A DNA stretch of 64,000 nucleotides. Source: Takifugu bimaculatus. Lineage: Eukaryota > Chordata > Actinopteri > Tetraodontiformes > Tetraodontidae. Within the stretch, counting starts at the first letter, position 1, and each line of letters begins with the position of its first letter. Below the pieces are notes generated by a model. The model was given only the letters and a program-made list of their open reading frames with translations, was not told the DNA's origin and searched no databases. The stretch is taken from contig CP034996.1 of the NCBI GenBank assembly GCA_004026145.2, positions 4,193,081-4,257,080 on the forward strand, read 5' to 3'. Positions 1-10,430 of the stretch are shown here, piece by piece. Both the position numbers and the translations under genes were made by a program.

Positions 1-35
1 CACAGCTGATCTCTGATAAGCTGCATTCCCTTAAT
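1..35 (-). CDS. NLR-A terminal LRR exon (fragment)
   Basis: These bases match the 5' end (minus strand) of the terminal LRR exon seen whole at 33859-34039. The acceptor is at 36-37 on the reverse strand, and the remainder of the exon lies left of the window. Confidence 0.8.
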   Translation of the reverse strand, partial: MKGMQLIRDQL

Positions 36-569
36 CTAAATAAAGAAGGGAAACTTTTATAAGGTTATAAGTGAAACCAGTATTAATCTGAAAGGTTAAT
101 CAAAGGCATGATCTGTAAATATTTAATTTAGTTACAGGTTAAAAAATGATAGTAATATGTAATGACCACAATTCCAACCTCTCAGGTTTGCACTGTTCCA
201 GAGGAGAATATATATTATTCTGGCCCTCACTCTTCCCAGGTTCTCCCACCTCTTTCCCTCCCATCTCATCATGGAGATCCATCTCCTGTGGCTCATCTTT
301 AAAGGCACAACCTGTCTTAGATGACTTCCTGTCTCCCTCACCATCTCCCTCCTCGTTGGCTGGTGTCTACCAGGCACCCTCACCTAGTTTTGTCTAATTT
401 TGGTTACCATCTGTGGGCTTTTTCATTGTCCTTAAATCATTTATCATGAATAAGTGGTCCCCGTGTGGCCCTCCCTCCTGAAAGGAACTGGGCACAACAC
501 ACACTCAGAAAGTGTGAGGACCCTCGGATGGAATAATGGACATTTTTGAGAATGGTGTTTACCTCAGAG

Positions 570-932
570 GGCGGCACAGTGGTGTGGTGGTTAGCACTGT
601 TGCCTCACAGCAAGAAGGCCCCGGGTTCGATCCCCGGTTGGGATTGATTGGGGACTTTCTGTGTGGAGTTTGCATGTTCTCCCTGTGCCTGCGTGGGTTC
701 TCTCCGGGTACTCCGGCTTCCTCCCACAGTCCAAAGACATGCATGATTGGGGATTAGGCAATTGGAAACTCTAAATTGCCCATAGGGTGAGTGTGAGAGT
801 GAATGGTGTTGTTTGTCTATATGTGTTAGCCCTGCGATTGACTGGCGTCCAGTCCAGGGTGCTGGGATAGGCTCCAGTCCCCCCGCGACCCTCAGTGGTA
901 GGAACAGCGGTAGCAAATGAGTGAGTGAGTGA
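570..932 (+). mobile_element. tRNA-derived SINE with 15-bp target-site duplication
   Basis: The head has tRNA-like RNA polymerase III boxes: an A-box-like TGGTGTGGTGGTTAGCA and a B-box GGTTCGATCCC. The body is typical of fish SINEs and the tail is a (GTGA)n run. It is flanked by a perfect 15-bp direct repeat at 555-569 and 933-947, and it is absent from the matching places in units B (34555-34575) and C (63861-63881). It is therefore a unit-A insertion made after the duplication. The duplicated target spans the last 7 bases of an LRR exon plus its splice donor, leaving the donor next to the exon intact. I do not assign a named SINE family. Confidence 0.9.
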
Positions 933-940
933 GTGTTTAC

Positions 941-1115
941 CTCAGAGTTTCCAGTCGGCAGTTTGGAAAGTGGAGAAAACCACAGAGCAGCTTCACTCCT
1001 GGATCCTGCAGCTGGTTCTGACCCAGGTCCAGTTCTCTGAGATGGGAGGGATTGGACCTCAGCGCCGAGGCCAGAGAGCCACCAGCTGATCTCTGATAAA
1101 CTGCAGTTAAACAAT
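941..1115 (-). pseudogene. NLR-A LRR exon with 1-bp insertion
   Basis: Homologous to the intact 174-bp exon 34571-34744 but 175 bp long, because of an extra C near 1082 (GAGCCACCAGC versus GAGCCACAGC). The donor GTAAAC and acceptor TTTTCAG are intact. It encodes the usual fish LRR pattern (SHLRELDLSQNQL-type) in two frames. The SINE at 570-932 sits immediately past its donor. Confidence 0.8.
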
Positions 1116-1331
1116 CTGAAAAATGCAGGATGAGGTTATACGGTGGCAGGTCTGCATGTGTTATCTGCGTCAGTACTCCCTACAAACTACGTTAGTTCTT
1201 AGTTGGGTCAGACCTGAATTCACGATATTACAAGGAATTTCTTTAATGTGGTGCATCACAGCAGTGTGTTGAGAACAGCCTCACTTCACCATCTTAGCAG
1301 CTGGTATATAGGTAGAAAAATGAAGACTGAC

Positions 1332-1506
1332 CTGAGCCTCTCCAGTTTACAGTTTGGACTCTCCAGTCCAGAACAGAGCCGCTTCACTCCTGAATCCTGC
1401 AACGTGTTGTCGCTCAGGTCCAGAACCCTCAGATGGGAGAGATTGGACTTCAGAGCTGAGGCCACAGAATCACAGCTGGGTCTCTGATAAACTGCAGCGA
1501 CTTAGG
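1332..1506 (-). pseudogene. NLR-A LRR exon with 1-bp insertion
   Basis: Matches intact exon 34951-35124 but is 175 bp long: GCTGGGTCTC replaces GCTGGTCTC, one extra G in a homopolymer near 1480. Splice sites are retained. Confidence 0.8.
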
Positions 1507-1552
1507 CTAAAATAACAATTATTTTGAGAGAAGACAAATAAAATCAACATGT

Positions 1553-3231
1553 ACCAGAGCAAAACACAGCTTACAAGCAACAAACCTCTGGTCCTGCACC
1601 GGCTTATCTGCTGTATGTTCCTATTTTGGGTTCTTTCAGGGCGGTTGGACAAGATCTACACGTATGTAAAGTGTGTGTAGGTCAAAATACCTTCCAAGTT
1701 TGTGAGACCACATTTCTCAATAGCACTCAACTCTTGTCAGGAGTTGGGACAAAGCGACCCACTCCTGACAGCTTGTGGGCGATGCTGCAGCGACCCTGCA
1801 ATCCCTACACTCTCTGGTGAAACCAAATCAAAGGTTTTAGAACCTGATGGATGCTGGAAGGGTGGCTATAGTCTGGACGCATCGTTCCCCTGACTGCACA
1901 TTTCTCCAACAATGATTGGCAGCTGGTGTCACTTGTTCTCCAGATGAGAGAAGGAAAGAGAGCCCCCCCACAGTGTGTTTGATTGCCCCACTGCAAGCTC
2001 AATGCTGCCAGAAAACATTGCAGGAGTATCAATTCCCCTCAGGGCATCAACAAGGAGCTCAGGAAAAGGTGCAGCTGCCACCTACTAGAGACAAGCACAC
2101 TGAGCTGAGATTCAAAGCCCTCTCCTCCCAAGAGAAGAGCTTGTTTGTTGGAGGCTCTTCTGGGCGATACCTGGTGCCACAGCTCCAGCTCAGCCCGTCT
2201 CTGGAGCTGAGGTGGAGCTTAGCAAGTTTCATGGTTCTCCACCACTTCCTCTCGCTGAGGACCTTCTCAGCTGGTGGTTTCTGCTCCACCTTCCAAGTTG
2301 AGCAGGTGATACTTCTATTCCTGCCACCAGTGTCTCTGCAGAAAGAGTCTTCTCTACTGTTTTATATAGATTGTATAAAATTAGGACTGACTAAGAGCAG
2401 GTTTTTCTTTAATAACATAGAGAGATTCGATGAGAAGAGCAAATGTATTATTTTATGAGCTACTTCCACTACTATTATATACACATACTTCCATATTGTC
2501 TTAGATTGCAAGCTGCATTTATTGCATCTTCATAGAAAGTCATATTTGTGAGGAGAAAAACTCCAATAAGGTCATTTTCTTTAATGACCATTACAACAGA
2601 AGGAGGCAATGAACAAACAGATTTATATAAAAATATGTGAAAACTTATGGATGGAAACCTTTTTAAAATGGTTGCATTGTGTAGAATCGGTGTAGAATCA
2701 ACTTGTTGACTTCTGATTTGGACTCCAATGGAAGTGAGGTGCAACAATTGTGATGCTGAAAGCTTCAGATCTTCATGAAGGTTTCTGTGGTTGGACTGAC
2801 CTGCTGCCCCTTTAAGAGGGAGGCAGGTTTGGGCTTCTGGCTGGAATGAAGCCACCTAAGATGAGAATGACTGCAGGCTTTCGGTACCAAGGTTTAACAG
2901 GGTGCTCACTTCACACTTGGGCTTTTCTCTTTTGTGGGATGGCTTTCTCAGTAGAGAAGGGGCATGGCACACTGCAGCAGCTTCTTTTGGGTTTCTAGTT
3001 TTCCCTCCTGATCTTTAAAAGACAGGAAGAACCATTTTTGATTGGTCTGAATGTTTGGGCGGTTTTGTGGCCAGCCTAAATAAAACAAGACAAATCTACA
3101 ACTGATACTTTCCTTTCTAGTCATTGATGACCGTCCTCACATGGGACAGATTTCCACAACCAATTTAATACTGCAAATCTGTCCTGTGTGGTCTTTTTTC
3201 TGAGAACTGTAACACTACGTTTATAACAAAG
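1553..3231. other. Unit-A-only 1.7-kb intron segment
   Basis: The sequence on either side joins directly in unit B near 35162, so about 1.68 kb is present only here. An open stretch at 1916-2458 (plus, 180 residues) faintly recalls the C-terminal end of hAT-type transposases, but the match is too weak to name. I saw no clear terminal repeats or target-site duplication. It is either an insertion in A or a deletion in B. Confidence 0.55.
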
Positions 3232-3300
3232 ATCAAACATGGAAACATTTATTGTCTAACTAGTTACACCTGGGAAAGTACTGGATCATCTCTGACTGAC

Positions 3301-3475
3301 CTGAGAGTCTCCAGCTCACAGAGAGGATCCTGGAGAGCACCACAGAGCAGCTTCACTCCTGGATCCTTCAGCTGGTTCCCACGCAGCTCCAGAACCACTC
3401 AGATGGGAGGGATTGGACCTCATCGCCGAGGCCAGAGAGCCACAGCTGATCTCTGATAAACTGCAGTCCCACAGC
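3301..3475 (-). pseudogene. NLR-A LRR exon with 1-bp insertion
   Basis: Counterpart of intact exon 35231-35404. One extra A/C near 3400 (AACCACTCAG versus AACCCTCAG) makes it 175 bp. Donor and acceptor are intact. Confidence 0.8.
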
Positions 3476-3585
3476 CTGGAAAAGGAATAATGGGGCAAAT
3501 AAAAAACACATTTCTAATCTGAAAATGAAGAGAAAAGCAGAAAATGTAAAGAAAATTTAGAAAAGACCAACAGAGGCCTCCTGAC

Positions 3586-3765
3586 CTGAGCGTCCTCCAG
3601 TCCTGCAGTTTGATGCATCATTGCAGAAGACAGTAACTTTACGTCGGCATCTGTCAGGCTTTGGTTCCAGCTTAAGATCAGCTCCAGTAGGATGAGAAGG
3701 GTTGAACGTCATTGCTGAGGCCACAACTTCCCAATGACTCTTTGAAAGAAAACTACCCAGGCAGT
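3586..3765 (-). pseudogene. NLR-A first LRR exon, stop at its start and several indels
   Basis: Counterpart of 35515-35691 (177 bp), here 180 bp with at least five small indels. Read in the phase left by the NACHT exon, the fourth codon is TAG, where unit B continues with Pro-Phe-Leu-Ser-Lys. This is the lesion that would end NLR-A before any LRR. Confidence 0.75.
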
Positions 3766-3970
3766 CTGTTTGTGTATGAAACAAAAATAGTGAGTCAAAC
3801 TTTGGGATTTCTAATCAACTTATCTGAGAAGCTACCTCAACACAAATGTAGCTCATTTCCTGGAAAAGCTAAATTCAACACCGTAGAGCAACAGTTTGAA
3901 TGACCATCAGATCTGAAATGCAACTGAATTATTCTCAACATTTGTCTTATTTTAGAACAGCTCATAATTA

Positions 3971-6900
3971 TCCATCCATCCATCCATTCTCCACCGCTTA
4001 TCCGGGGTCGGGTCGCGGGGGCAGCAGCCTAAGCAGAGAAGCCCAGACTTCCCTCTCCCCAGCTACTTCCTCTAGCTCATCCGGAGGGATCCCCAGGCGT
4101 TCCCAGACCAGTCGAGAGACATAGTCTCTCCAACGTGTCCTGGGTCTCCCCGGGGGTCTCTTACCAGAGGGACATGCCCTGAACACCTCACCAGGGAGGC
4201 GTCCAGGGGGCATCCTAACTAGATGCCCAAGCCACCTCATCTGGCTCCTCTCAACGCGGAGGAGCAGCGACTCTACTCCAAGCTCCTCCCGGATGGCAGA
4301 GCTTCTCACCCTATCTCTAAGGGAGAGCCCAGCCACCCTACGGAGGAAGCTCATTTCAGCCGCTTGTACCCGTGATCTTGTTCTTTCGGTCATTACCCAA
4401 AGCTCATGACCACAGGTGAGGGTAGGAACGAAGATCGACCGGTAAATCGAGAGCTTCGCCTTTCGGCTCAGCTCTCTCTTCACCACAACGGACCGGTGCA
4501 GAGTCCGCATTACTGTGGACGCCACACCGATCCGCCTGTCGATCTCCCGCTCCATTCTCCCCTCACTCGTGAACAAGACCCCGAGGTACTTGAACTCCTC
4601 CACTTGGGGCAGGATCTCCTCCTTGACCCGGAGAAGGCACTCCACCTTTTTCTGGTTGAGAACCATGGCCTCGGATTTGGAGGTGCTGATTTTCATCCCA
4701 GCCGCTTCACACGCGGCGGCGAACCGATCCAGTGATAGTTGGAGGTCACGGGCTGATGACGCCAACAGGACCACATCATCCGCAAAAAGCAGAGACCTGA
4801 TCCTGAGGTCACCAAACTGGACCCCCTCAACACCATGACTGCACCTAGAAATTCTGTCCATAAAAATTATGAACAGAATCGGTGACAAAGGGCAGCCCTG
4901 GCGGAGACCAACCCTCACCGGAAACGAGTTCGACTTACTGCCAGCAATTCGGACCAAACTCTGGCACCGATCGTACAGGGAGCGGACGGCCTGTATAAGC
5001 GGGCCCGACACCCCATACTCTCGGAGAACCCCCCACAGGACCCCCCGAGGGACACGGTCGAATGCCTTCTCCAAGTCCACAAAACACATGTGGACTGGTT
5101 GGGGCAAACTCCCATGCACCCTCGAAGACCCTGCTGAGGGTGTAGAGCTGGTCCACTGTTCCACGCCCAGGACGAAAACCACATTGCTCCTCCTGAATCC
5201 GAGGTTCGACTATCCGGCGGACCCTCCTCTCCAGTACCCCTGAATAGACCTTACCAGGGAGGCTGAGGAGTGTGATCCCCCTATAGTTGGAACACACCCT
5301 CCGGTCCCCCTTCTTAAAAAGAGGGACGACCACCCCGGTCTGCCAATCGAGCGGCACTGCCCCCGATGTCCACGCGATGTTGCAGAGTCGAGTCAACCAT
5401 GACAGCCCTACAACATCCAGAGCCTTAAGGAACTCTGGGTGGATCTCATCCACCCCCAGGGCCTTGCCACCGAGGAGTTTTTGACTACCTCGGCAACTTC
5501 AGCCCCGGAGATACGAGAGCCCATCTCCAGGTCCCCAGGCCCTACTTCCTCACTGGAAGGCATGTTGGTGGGATTGAGGAGGTCCTCGAAGTATTCCTTC
5601 CACCGATCCACAACATCCCGAGTTGAGGTCAGCAGCACACCATCACCACTATACACAGTGTTGACAGTGCACTGCTTCCCCTTCCTCAGACGCCGGATGG
5701 TGGTCCAGAACCTTTTCGAGGCCGTCCGAAAGTCATTCTCCATGTCCTCACCGAATTCTTCCCATGCCCGGGTCTTTGCCTCGGCAACGGCCGTAGCTGC
5801 ACTCCGCTTGGCACGCCGGTACCCATCTTCTGCCTCAGGAGTCCCACAGGCCAGTAAGGCCCGATACGACTCCTTCTTCAGCTTGACGGCATCCCTCACC
5901 GCTGGTGTCCACCAGCGGGTTCGGGTATTGCCGCCACGACAGGCACCAACCACCTTGCGGCCACAGCACCGGTCAGCCGCCTCAGCAATGGAGGCACGGA
6001 ACATGGCCCACTCGGACTCAATGTCCCCCGCCTCCCCCGGGACATGGTCAAAGCTCTCCCGGAGGCGTGAGTTGAAGCTCCTTCTGACAGGGGACTCTGC
6101 CAGGCGTTCCCAGCAGACCCTCACAACACGTTTGGGCCTGCCAGGTCTGTCTGCCATCCTTCCCCACCATCGGAGCCAGCTCACCACCAGGTGGTGATCA
6201 GTTGACAGCTCCGCCCCTCTCTTCACCCGAGTGTCCAGAACATGCGGCCGCAAATCCGATGACACAACCACAAAGTCGATCATCGATCTGCGGCCTAAAG
6301 CGTCCTGGTGCCAAGTGCACATGTGGACGCCTTTATGTCTGAACAAGGTGTTCGTTATGGACAATCTGAGACGAGCACAGAAGTCCAGTAACAAAACACC
6401 ACTCGGGTTCAGATCGGGGGGGCCGTTCTTCCCAATCACACCTCTCCAGGTCACACTGTCATTGCCAACGTGAGCATTGAAGTCACCCAGGAGGACGAGG
6501 GAGCCCCCAGAAGGAGCACTCTCCAGCACTCCCTCTAAGGACTCCAAAAAGGGTGGATACGCTGAACTGCTGTTTGGACCATAGGCACAAACAACAGTCA
6601 GGATCCGTCCCCCCACCCGAAGGCGAAGGAAGGCCTGCCCTCTCATCCACCGGGGGTAAACTCCAATACACAGGCACTGAGATGGGGAGCAACCAGAATT
6701 GCCACCCCTGCCCGTCGCCTCTCACCATCGGCAACTCCAGAGTGGTAGAGAGTCCAACCCCTCTCGAGAAGACTGGTTCCAGAGCCCTTGCTGTGCGTCG
6801 AGGTGAGGCCAACTATATCTAGTCGGAACTTCTCAACCTCGCGCACCAACTCAGGCTCCTTTCCCACCAGAGAGGTGACATTCCATGTCCCTAGAGCCAG

Positions 6901-7335
6901 TTTATGCAGCCGAGGATCAGACCGCCAAGGTCCCTACCTCCGGCTGCTACCCAAAACACAATGCACCCGACCCCCTTGGCCCCTCCTACAGGTGGTGAGC
7001 CCACGGGAAGGGGGTCCCATGTTGCCTCTTCGGGCTGTGCCCGGCCGGACTCCATGGGCAGAGGTCCGGGCACCAGGCGCTCGCCAACGTGCCCCACCCC
7101 CAGGCCTGGCTCCAGGAGGGGGCCCCGGTGACCCGCATCCGGGCAAGGGAAACGTAGGACCAATGCTGTTGTTCATCATAAGGAGGTCTGGGCTACCCTT
7201 CGTCTGATCCCTCACCTAGGACCTGTTTGCCATGGGAGGCCCTACCAGGGGCATAAAGCCCCAGACAACGGAGCTCCTGGGATCATTGGGACACGCAAAC
7301 CCCTCCACCACGATAAGGTGGCAGCCCAGGGAGGG
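3971..7335 (-). mobile_element. Rex3 (RTE-clade) non-LTR retrotransposon, near full length
   Basis: Inserted into the NLR-A intron between the NACHT exon and first LRR exon. It is flanked by an 11-bp target-site duplication, GCTCATAATTA, at 3960-3970 and 7336-7346; unit B has a single uninterrupted site near 35885. The 3' tail (minus) ends in (GGAT)n, which is characteristic of Rex3. Internal sequence matches the conserved Rex3 reverse-transcriptase stretches, for example GGTGACAAAGGGCAGCCCTG near 4880. At 3365 bp it reaches into the 5' region, so it is not the usual short 5' truncation. The coding sequence is frameshifted. Confidence 0.93.
3998..6867 (-). pseudogene. Rex3 endonuclease-reverse transcriptase, broken by frameshifts
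   Basis: One ancestral reading frame is split into at least four pieces: 6867-6643, 6646-5408, 5453-4935 and 5182-3998. The first two carry the apurinic-type endonuclease, with GDFNAHVG and the TDHH motif. The latter two carry the reverse transcriptase, with GLRQGCPLSPILF and the catalytic FADD at about residue 113 of the last piece. In life the enzyme nicks target DNA and primes reverse transcription there. Three or more frame changes make this copy non-autonomous. Confidence 0.9.
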
Positions 7336-7346
7336 GCTCATAATTA

Positions 7347-8068
7347 CTCAATATTTAAAATGATTATAGCAAATGGTTTAAAGAAACGTGCATCTTTTAT
7401 CTGTCTATCGGCTCTTTGGATATTTTGCATTTCATCCAATTTGTACGATCGTGCGTCAAGTCTTAATTCAGCGATCCGATCGATGACATCAGAGTCTCTG
7501 GTGGCATCGATTGCCCTCAGCTTCTGTTATATCTGCCTGTTTCCCTTCAAATCATTTTCACTGCACCTTTTGTTGCTAGTGATGAAGTTGCCACCTAACG
7601 GGTGTGGAAAGGCTCAAACAACTTTGTGGGTCACATAAAGGCTCCAAACGGAACCGCCACAAAGACCTAAAACACCCATTTAAACCAACGAGGCCGGCTG
7701 TTTTTACGTTGAACAGATGAAGCAAAATAGTCACGTGTCATTAGTTAAAATGTGTTTTTCTGTCGTTAGAATACGATGTATACAAACAAACAAAAGTGAT
7801 TTAATGACATGACAGTAATTTCATGATAGTCAGTTAACTTGTGGCTCCTATTATTCCTGCCTTATGTTGGTTTGTCTGGATTGACCTTTGAACTTATATC
7901 CAGCCAGTGTTGAACATTTCTGGATGAATTGTTGTTGTTTTTAATTTATGGACGCTGCAATGGAGATAAATAATTGAAGGAATGACCACTGGAGAGGGTA
8001 TTGCTACCTGACATGATCCACTCGCTTGATTTAAACGCCGATGTCCGGCCCCAAAAATCTTTACTTAC
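7347..8068. other. NLR-A intron remainder
   Basis: About 700 bp between the Rex3 element and the NACHT exon. It is shared with unit B (35895-36617) at high identity. It includes a stretch (7380-7640) open on the plus strand in both units, with no recognisable domain. I see no exon with good splice sites. Confidence 0.5.
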
Positions 8069-9845
8069 TCGGCCTTCCTGCAGTTCCTCACAGCTGGAAT
8101 CAGGCGACGTCGTCCCTTCACTGAGGTGTTGTACTGCTGCAGGTCCAGCTCATCCAGAACCTCCTCTGACATCTGCAGCAGGTAGGCCAGAGCTGAACAG
8201 TGGATCACTGACAGTTTCCTCTCTGATTTCTTCTCTGACTTCAGGAACTCTTGGATCTCCTGATGGACTGACTGATCCTTCATCTCCATCAGACAGTGGA
8301 AGATGTTGATGCTTCTGTCTGGGATTTTATCACTGTTCACCTCCTTCAGGTTGTTGAGGACCTTCTGGATGGTTTCTGGGTGGCTGTCCCTCTGATCCAA
8401 CAGTCCACCCAAGATCCTCTGATTGGACTCCAGAGAGAGACCATGAAGGAAGCGAACAAACAAGTCCAGGTGGCCATTTTCACTTTTGAGAGATTTCATT
8501 AGTGCTCTCCTGAGGAAGTCATCAAGAGATGTGACTGGTTCAGAATATTTTAGGAACTTATTTATAACCACTGTGTCTTTCCTGGTGTAACGGTGGAACA
8601 TGTAGACGGCAGCCAGAAACTCCTGAATGCTCAGATGAACAAAGCAGTAGACTGATTTCTGGAAGATCACACTCTCTCTCTTGAAGATCTCTGTACAAAC
8701 TCCTGAGTACACCGACACCTCGGAGACGTCCAGTCCACATCGCTCCAGGTCTTCTGAGTAGAACATGATGTTTCCTTTCTCCAGATGTTCAAACGCCAGC
8801 CGACCCAACTTCAGAAGGAGTTCTTTGTCAGCCTCAGTCAGTTCCTCTGGTCTCTGCTTTCCTCCATACTTCTGCTTCTTCCTCTTTATCTGAACCATCA
8901 GGAAGTGTGAGTAGAGGTCAGTCAGGGTTTGGGGCAGCTCTCCTCTCTGGTCTGTGGTCATCATGTCCTCCAGAACTATAGCAGTGATCCAGCAGAAAAC
9001 TGGGATCAGACACATGATGTGGAGGCTCCTGGAGGCCTTGATGTGTGAGATGATTCTCTTGGACAGATCTTCATCACTGAACCTCCTCCTGAAGTACTCC
9101 TCCTTCTGGGAGTCAGTGAAGCCTCGTACTTCTGTGATCCTGTCAACACACGAGGGAGGAATCTGATGGGCTGCTGCAGGTCTGGAGGTGATCCAGATGA
9201 GAGCTGAGGGAAGCAGGTTCCCCTGGATGAGGTTCACCAGGAGCACGCCAACGGACGATACTTGTGTGACATCAGAGATGAGCTGATGCTTGTTGAAACC
9301 CAGTGAAAATCTGCTTTCATCCAGGCCATCAAAGATGAACAGAAGTTTCCAGACAGTCAGATCTTCTGCTCTGATCTTCTGTAATGTTGGATGGAAAACA
9401 TGAAGCAGTGAGAGAAGACTGTGCTGCTCATCTCTGATCAAGTTCAGCTCCCTCCATGAGAGCGGAAGCACCAGACTGATGTCTTGGTTCTCCAAACCTT
9501 CTGCCCAGTCCAGACTGAAGTTCTGCACTGAGAAGGTTTTTCCAACGCCGGCGACACCGTTGGTCAGAACCACTCTGATGTGTCTCTGTTGCTCAGATAA
9601 GACTTTGAAGATGTCCTGGCACTTGATTGGAGTGTCCTGGAGGTTCTTCTTGGAGGTTCTCTCAAGCTGTCTCACCTCATGCTGTGTGTCCACCTCCTCA
9701 CTTTGTCCCTCAGTGATGTAGAGCTCAGTGTAGATCTTGTTCAGCAGGGTTCCACTTCCTGCTTCATGAGTTCCTTCAGTCACATGTTCACATCTGCTCT
9801 TCAGACTCATCTTATGACCTTCTAGCACCTCCTGCAGATCACTTC
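8069..9845 (-). CDS. NLR-A FISNA-NACHT exon, intact
   Basis: The 1777-bp exon is open throughout in the phase set by exons 1 and 2. Order: FISNA domain (LLNKIYTELYITEG region), NACHT ATPase with Walker A GVAGVGKT, Walker B FIFDGLDESR and the TSRP sensor, then winged-helix/HD2 with FVHLSIQEFLAA. The ATP-binding and hydrolysis residues look complete. The acceptor is TGTTCAG at 9846-9852 and the donor is GTAAGT at 8068-8063. Compared with unit B it lacks a 14-residue in-frame segment in HD2, after the Glu-Pro near 8540. NACHT oligomerisation normally drives NLR signalling; the ligand is unknown. Confidence 0.93.
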
Positions 9846-9945
9846 CTGAACATAAGTAAACCAATGATTTCCATCTATAATAAATCATCAACACAACTCC
9901 AAATTCATGACATCACAAATTAAATCTCATATTGAACAGTTTTAC

Positions 9946-10106
9946 TTTGTTTGGGCTTCATTTCAGCATCTCCAGATCTGCTTCCAGATTGTGAACAAGA
10001 GGACTCTCCTGGTGGAGCTGCCTGGTCCCAGTTTGATAGGATGTGCTCCCCCCTCTCACTATGAAACACATCTCTATTAGTCCTTTGATTTATAGGATGA
10101 AAGAAC
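9946..10106 (-). CDS. NLR-A exon 2 (linker before FISNA)
   Basis: A 161-bp exon encoding a hydrophilic Ser/Gly-rich linker (PPGESSCSQSGSRSGDAEM). The acceptor ATCAG and donor GTAAAA give phases that join exon 1 and the NACHT exon exactly. This linker is typical of fish NLRC3-like genes. It is nearly identical in unit B, 38541-38701. Confidence 0.75.
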
Positions 10107-10328
10107 CTGATCAAGACTCAATATTGTTCCAGCATTTATGTCTGAATTCCTCTTTCAGTTTAAACCTGATTCTTGTTTCTAATCAACAATATTCACATTA
10201 AGTCTGTAACTATATGACTGTCTGAGGTTTAAGTGTTAAACATCTCCAATAATAAACTCACAACCTGCTGCTGTTAATGTGACTAACAGCTGCCACACAA
10301 ACACATCATCACGCTTTAGTTTTCTTAC

Positions 10329-10429
10329 ATTTCCTCTGAACTTCTGAAGTCTATTGGTCTATCTATGGACTTGTCACTCTTCAGGGACACCCTGCTGGGC
10401 ACTGTGGACTCTACTCTGTCCTCGTCCAT
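10329..10429 (-). CDS. NLR-A first coding exon
   Basis: The start codon is at 10429-10427, giving MDEDR followed by VPSRVSLKSDKS, the short N-terminal motif (PSxVSxKSD) common in fish NLRs. No pyrin or CARD domain is visible. The donor is GTAAGA at 10328. The start was chosen because an acceptor-like CTCAG lies immediately upstream, and because the frame runs through exons 2 and 3. Its sequence differs unusually strongly from unit B. Confidence 0.75.
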
Positions 10430-10430
10430 C

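Larger units (their letters stand above)
1..10429 (-). pseudogene. NLR-A: NLRC3-like FISNA-NACHT-LRR gene, 3' end cut by window edge
   Basis: Cytosolic innate immune receptor of the fish-expanded NLRC3-like family. Exon model, all GT-AG with matching phases: 10429-10329 (start codon), 10106-9946, 9845-8069 (FISNA, NACHT, winged helix/HD2), then LRR exons 3765-3586, 3475-3301, 1506-1332, 1115-941 and the terminal exon from 35 off the left edge. The first three exons are open. LRR exon 3765-3586 begins CTG CCT GGG TAG in the phase set upstream, so translation should stop just after the NACHT exon. The other three complete LRR exons are each 175 bp instead of 174. The product would be a FISNA-NACHT protein of about 680 residues without LRRs, or a pseudogene. 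The intron at 36-554 shows nothing beyond sequence shared with units B and C. Single-base assembly errors are the main alternative. Confidence 0.75.

Noticed and set aside
570..660. tRNA gene
   Set aside because: A- and B-box-like sequence is the head of a SINE with a target-site duplication, not a foldable tRNA.
4406..6473. Plus-strand reading frames within the Rex3 element
   Set aside because: They mirror the minus-strand endonuclease-reverse transcriptase and have no domain of their own.
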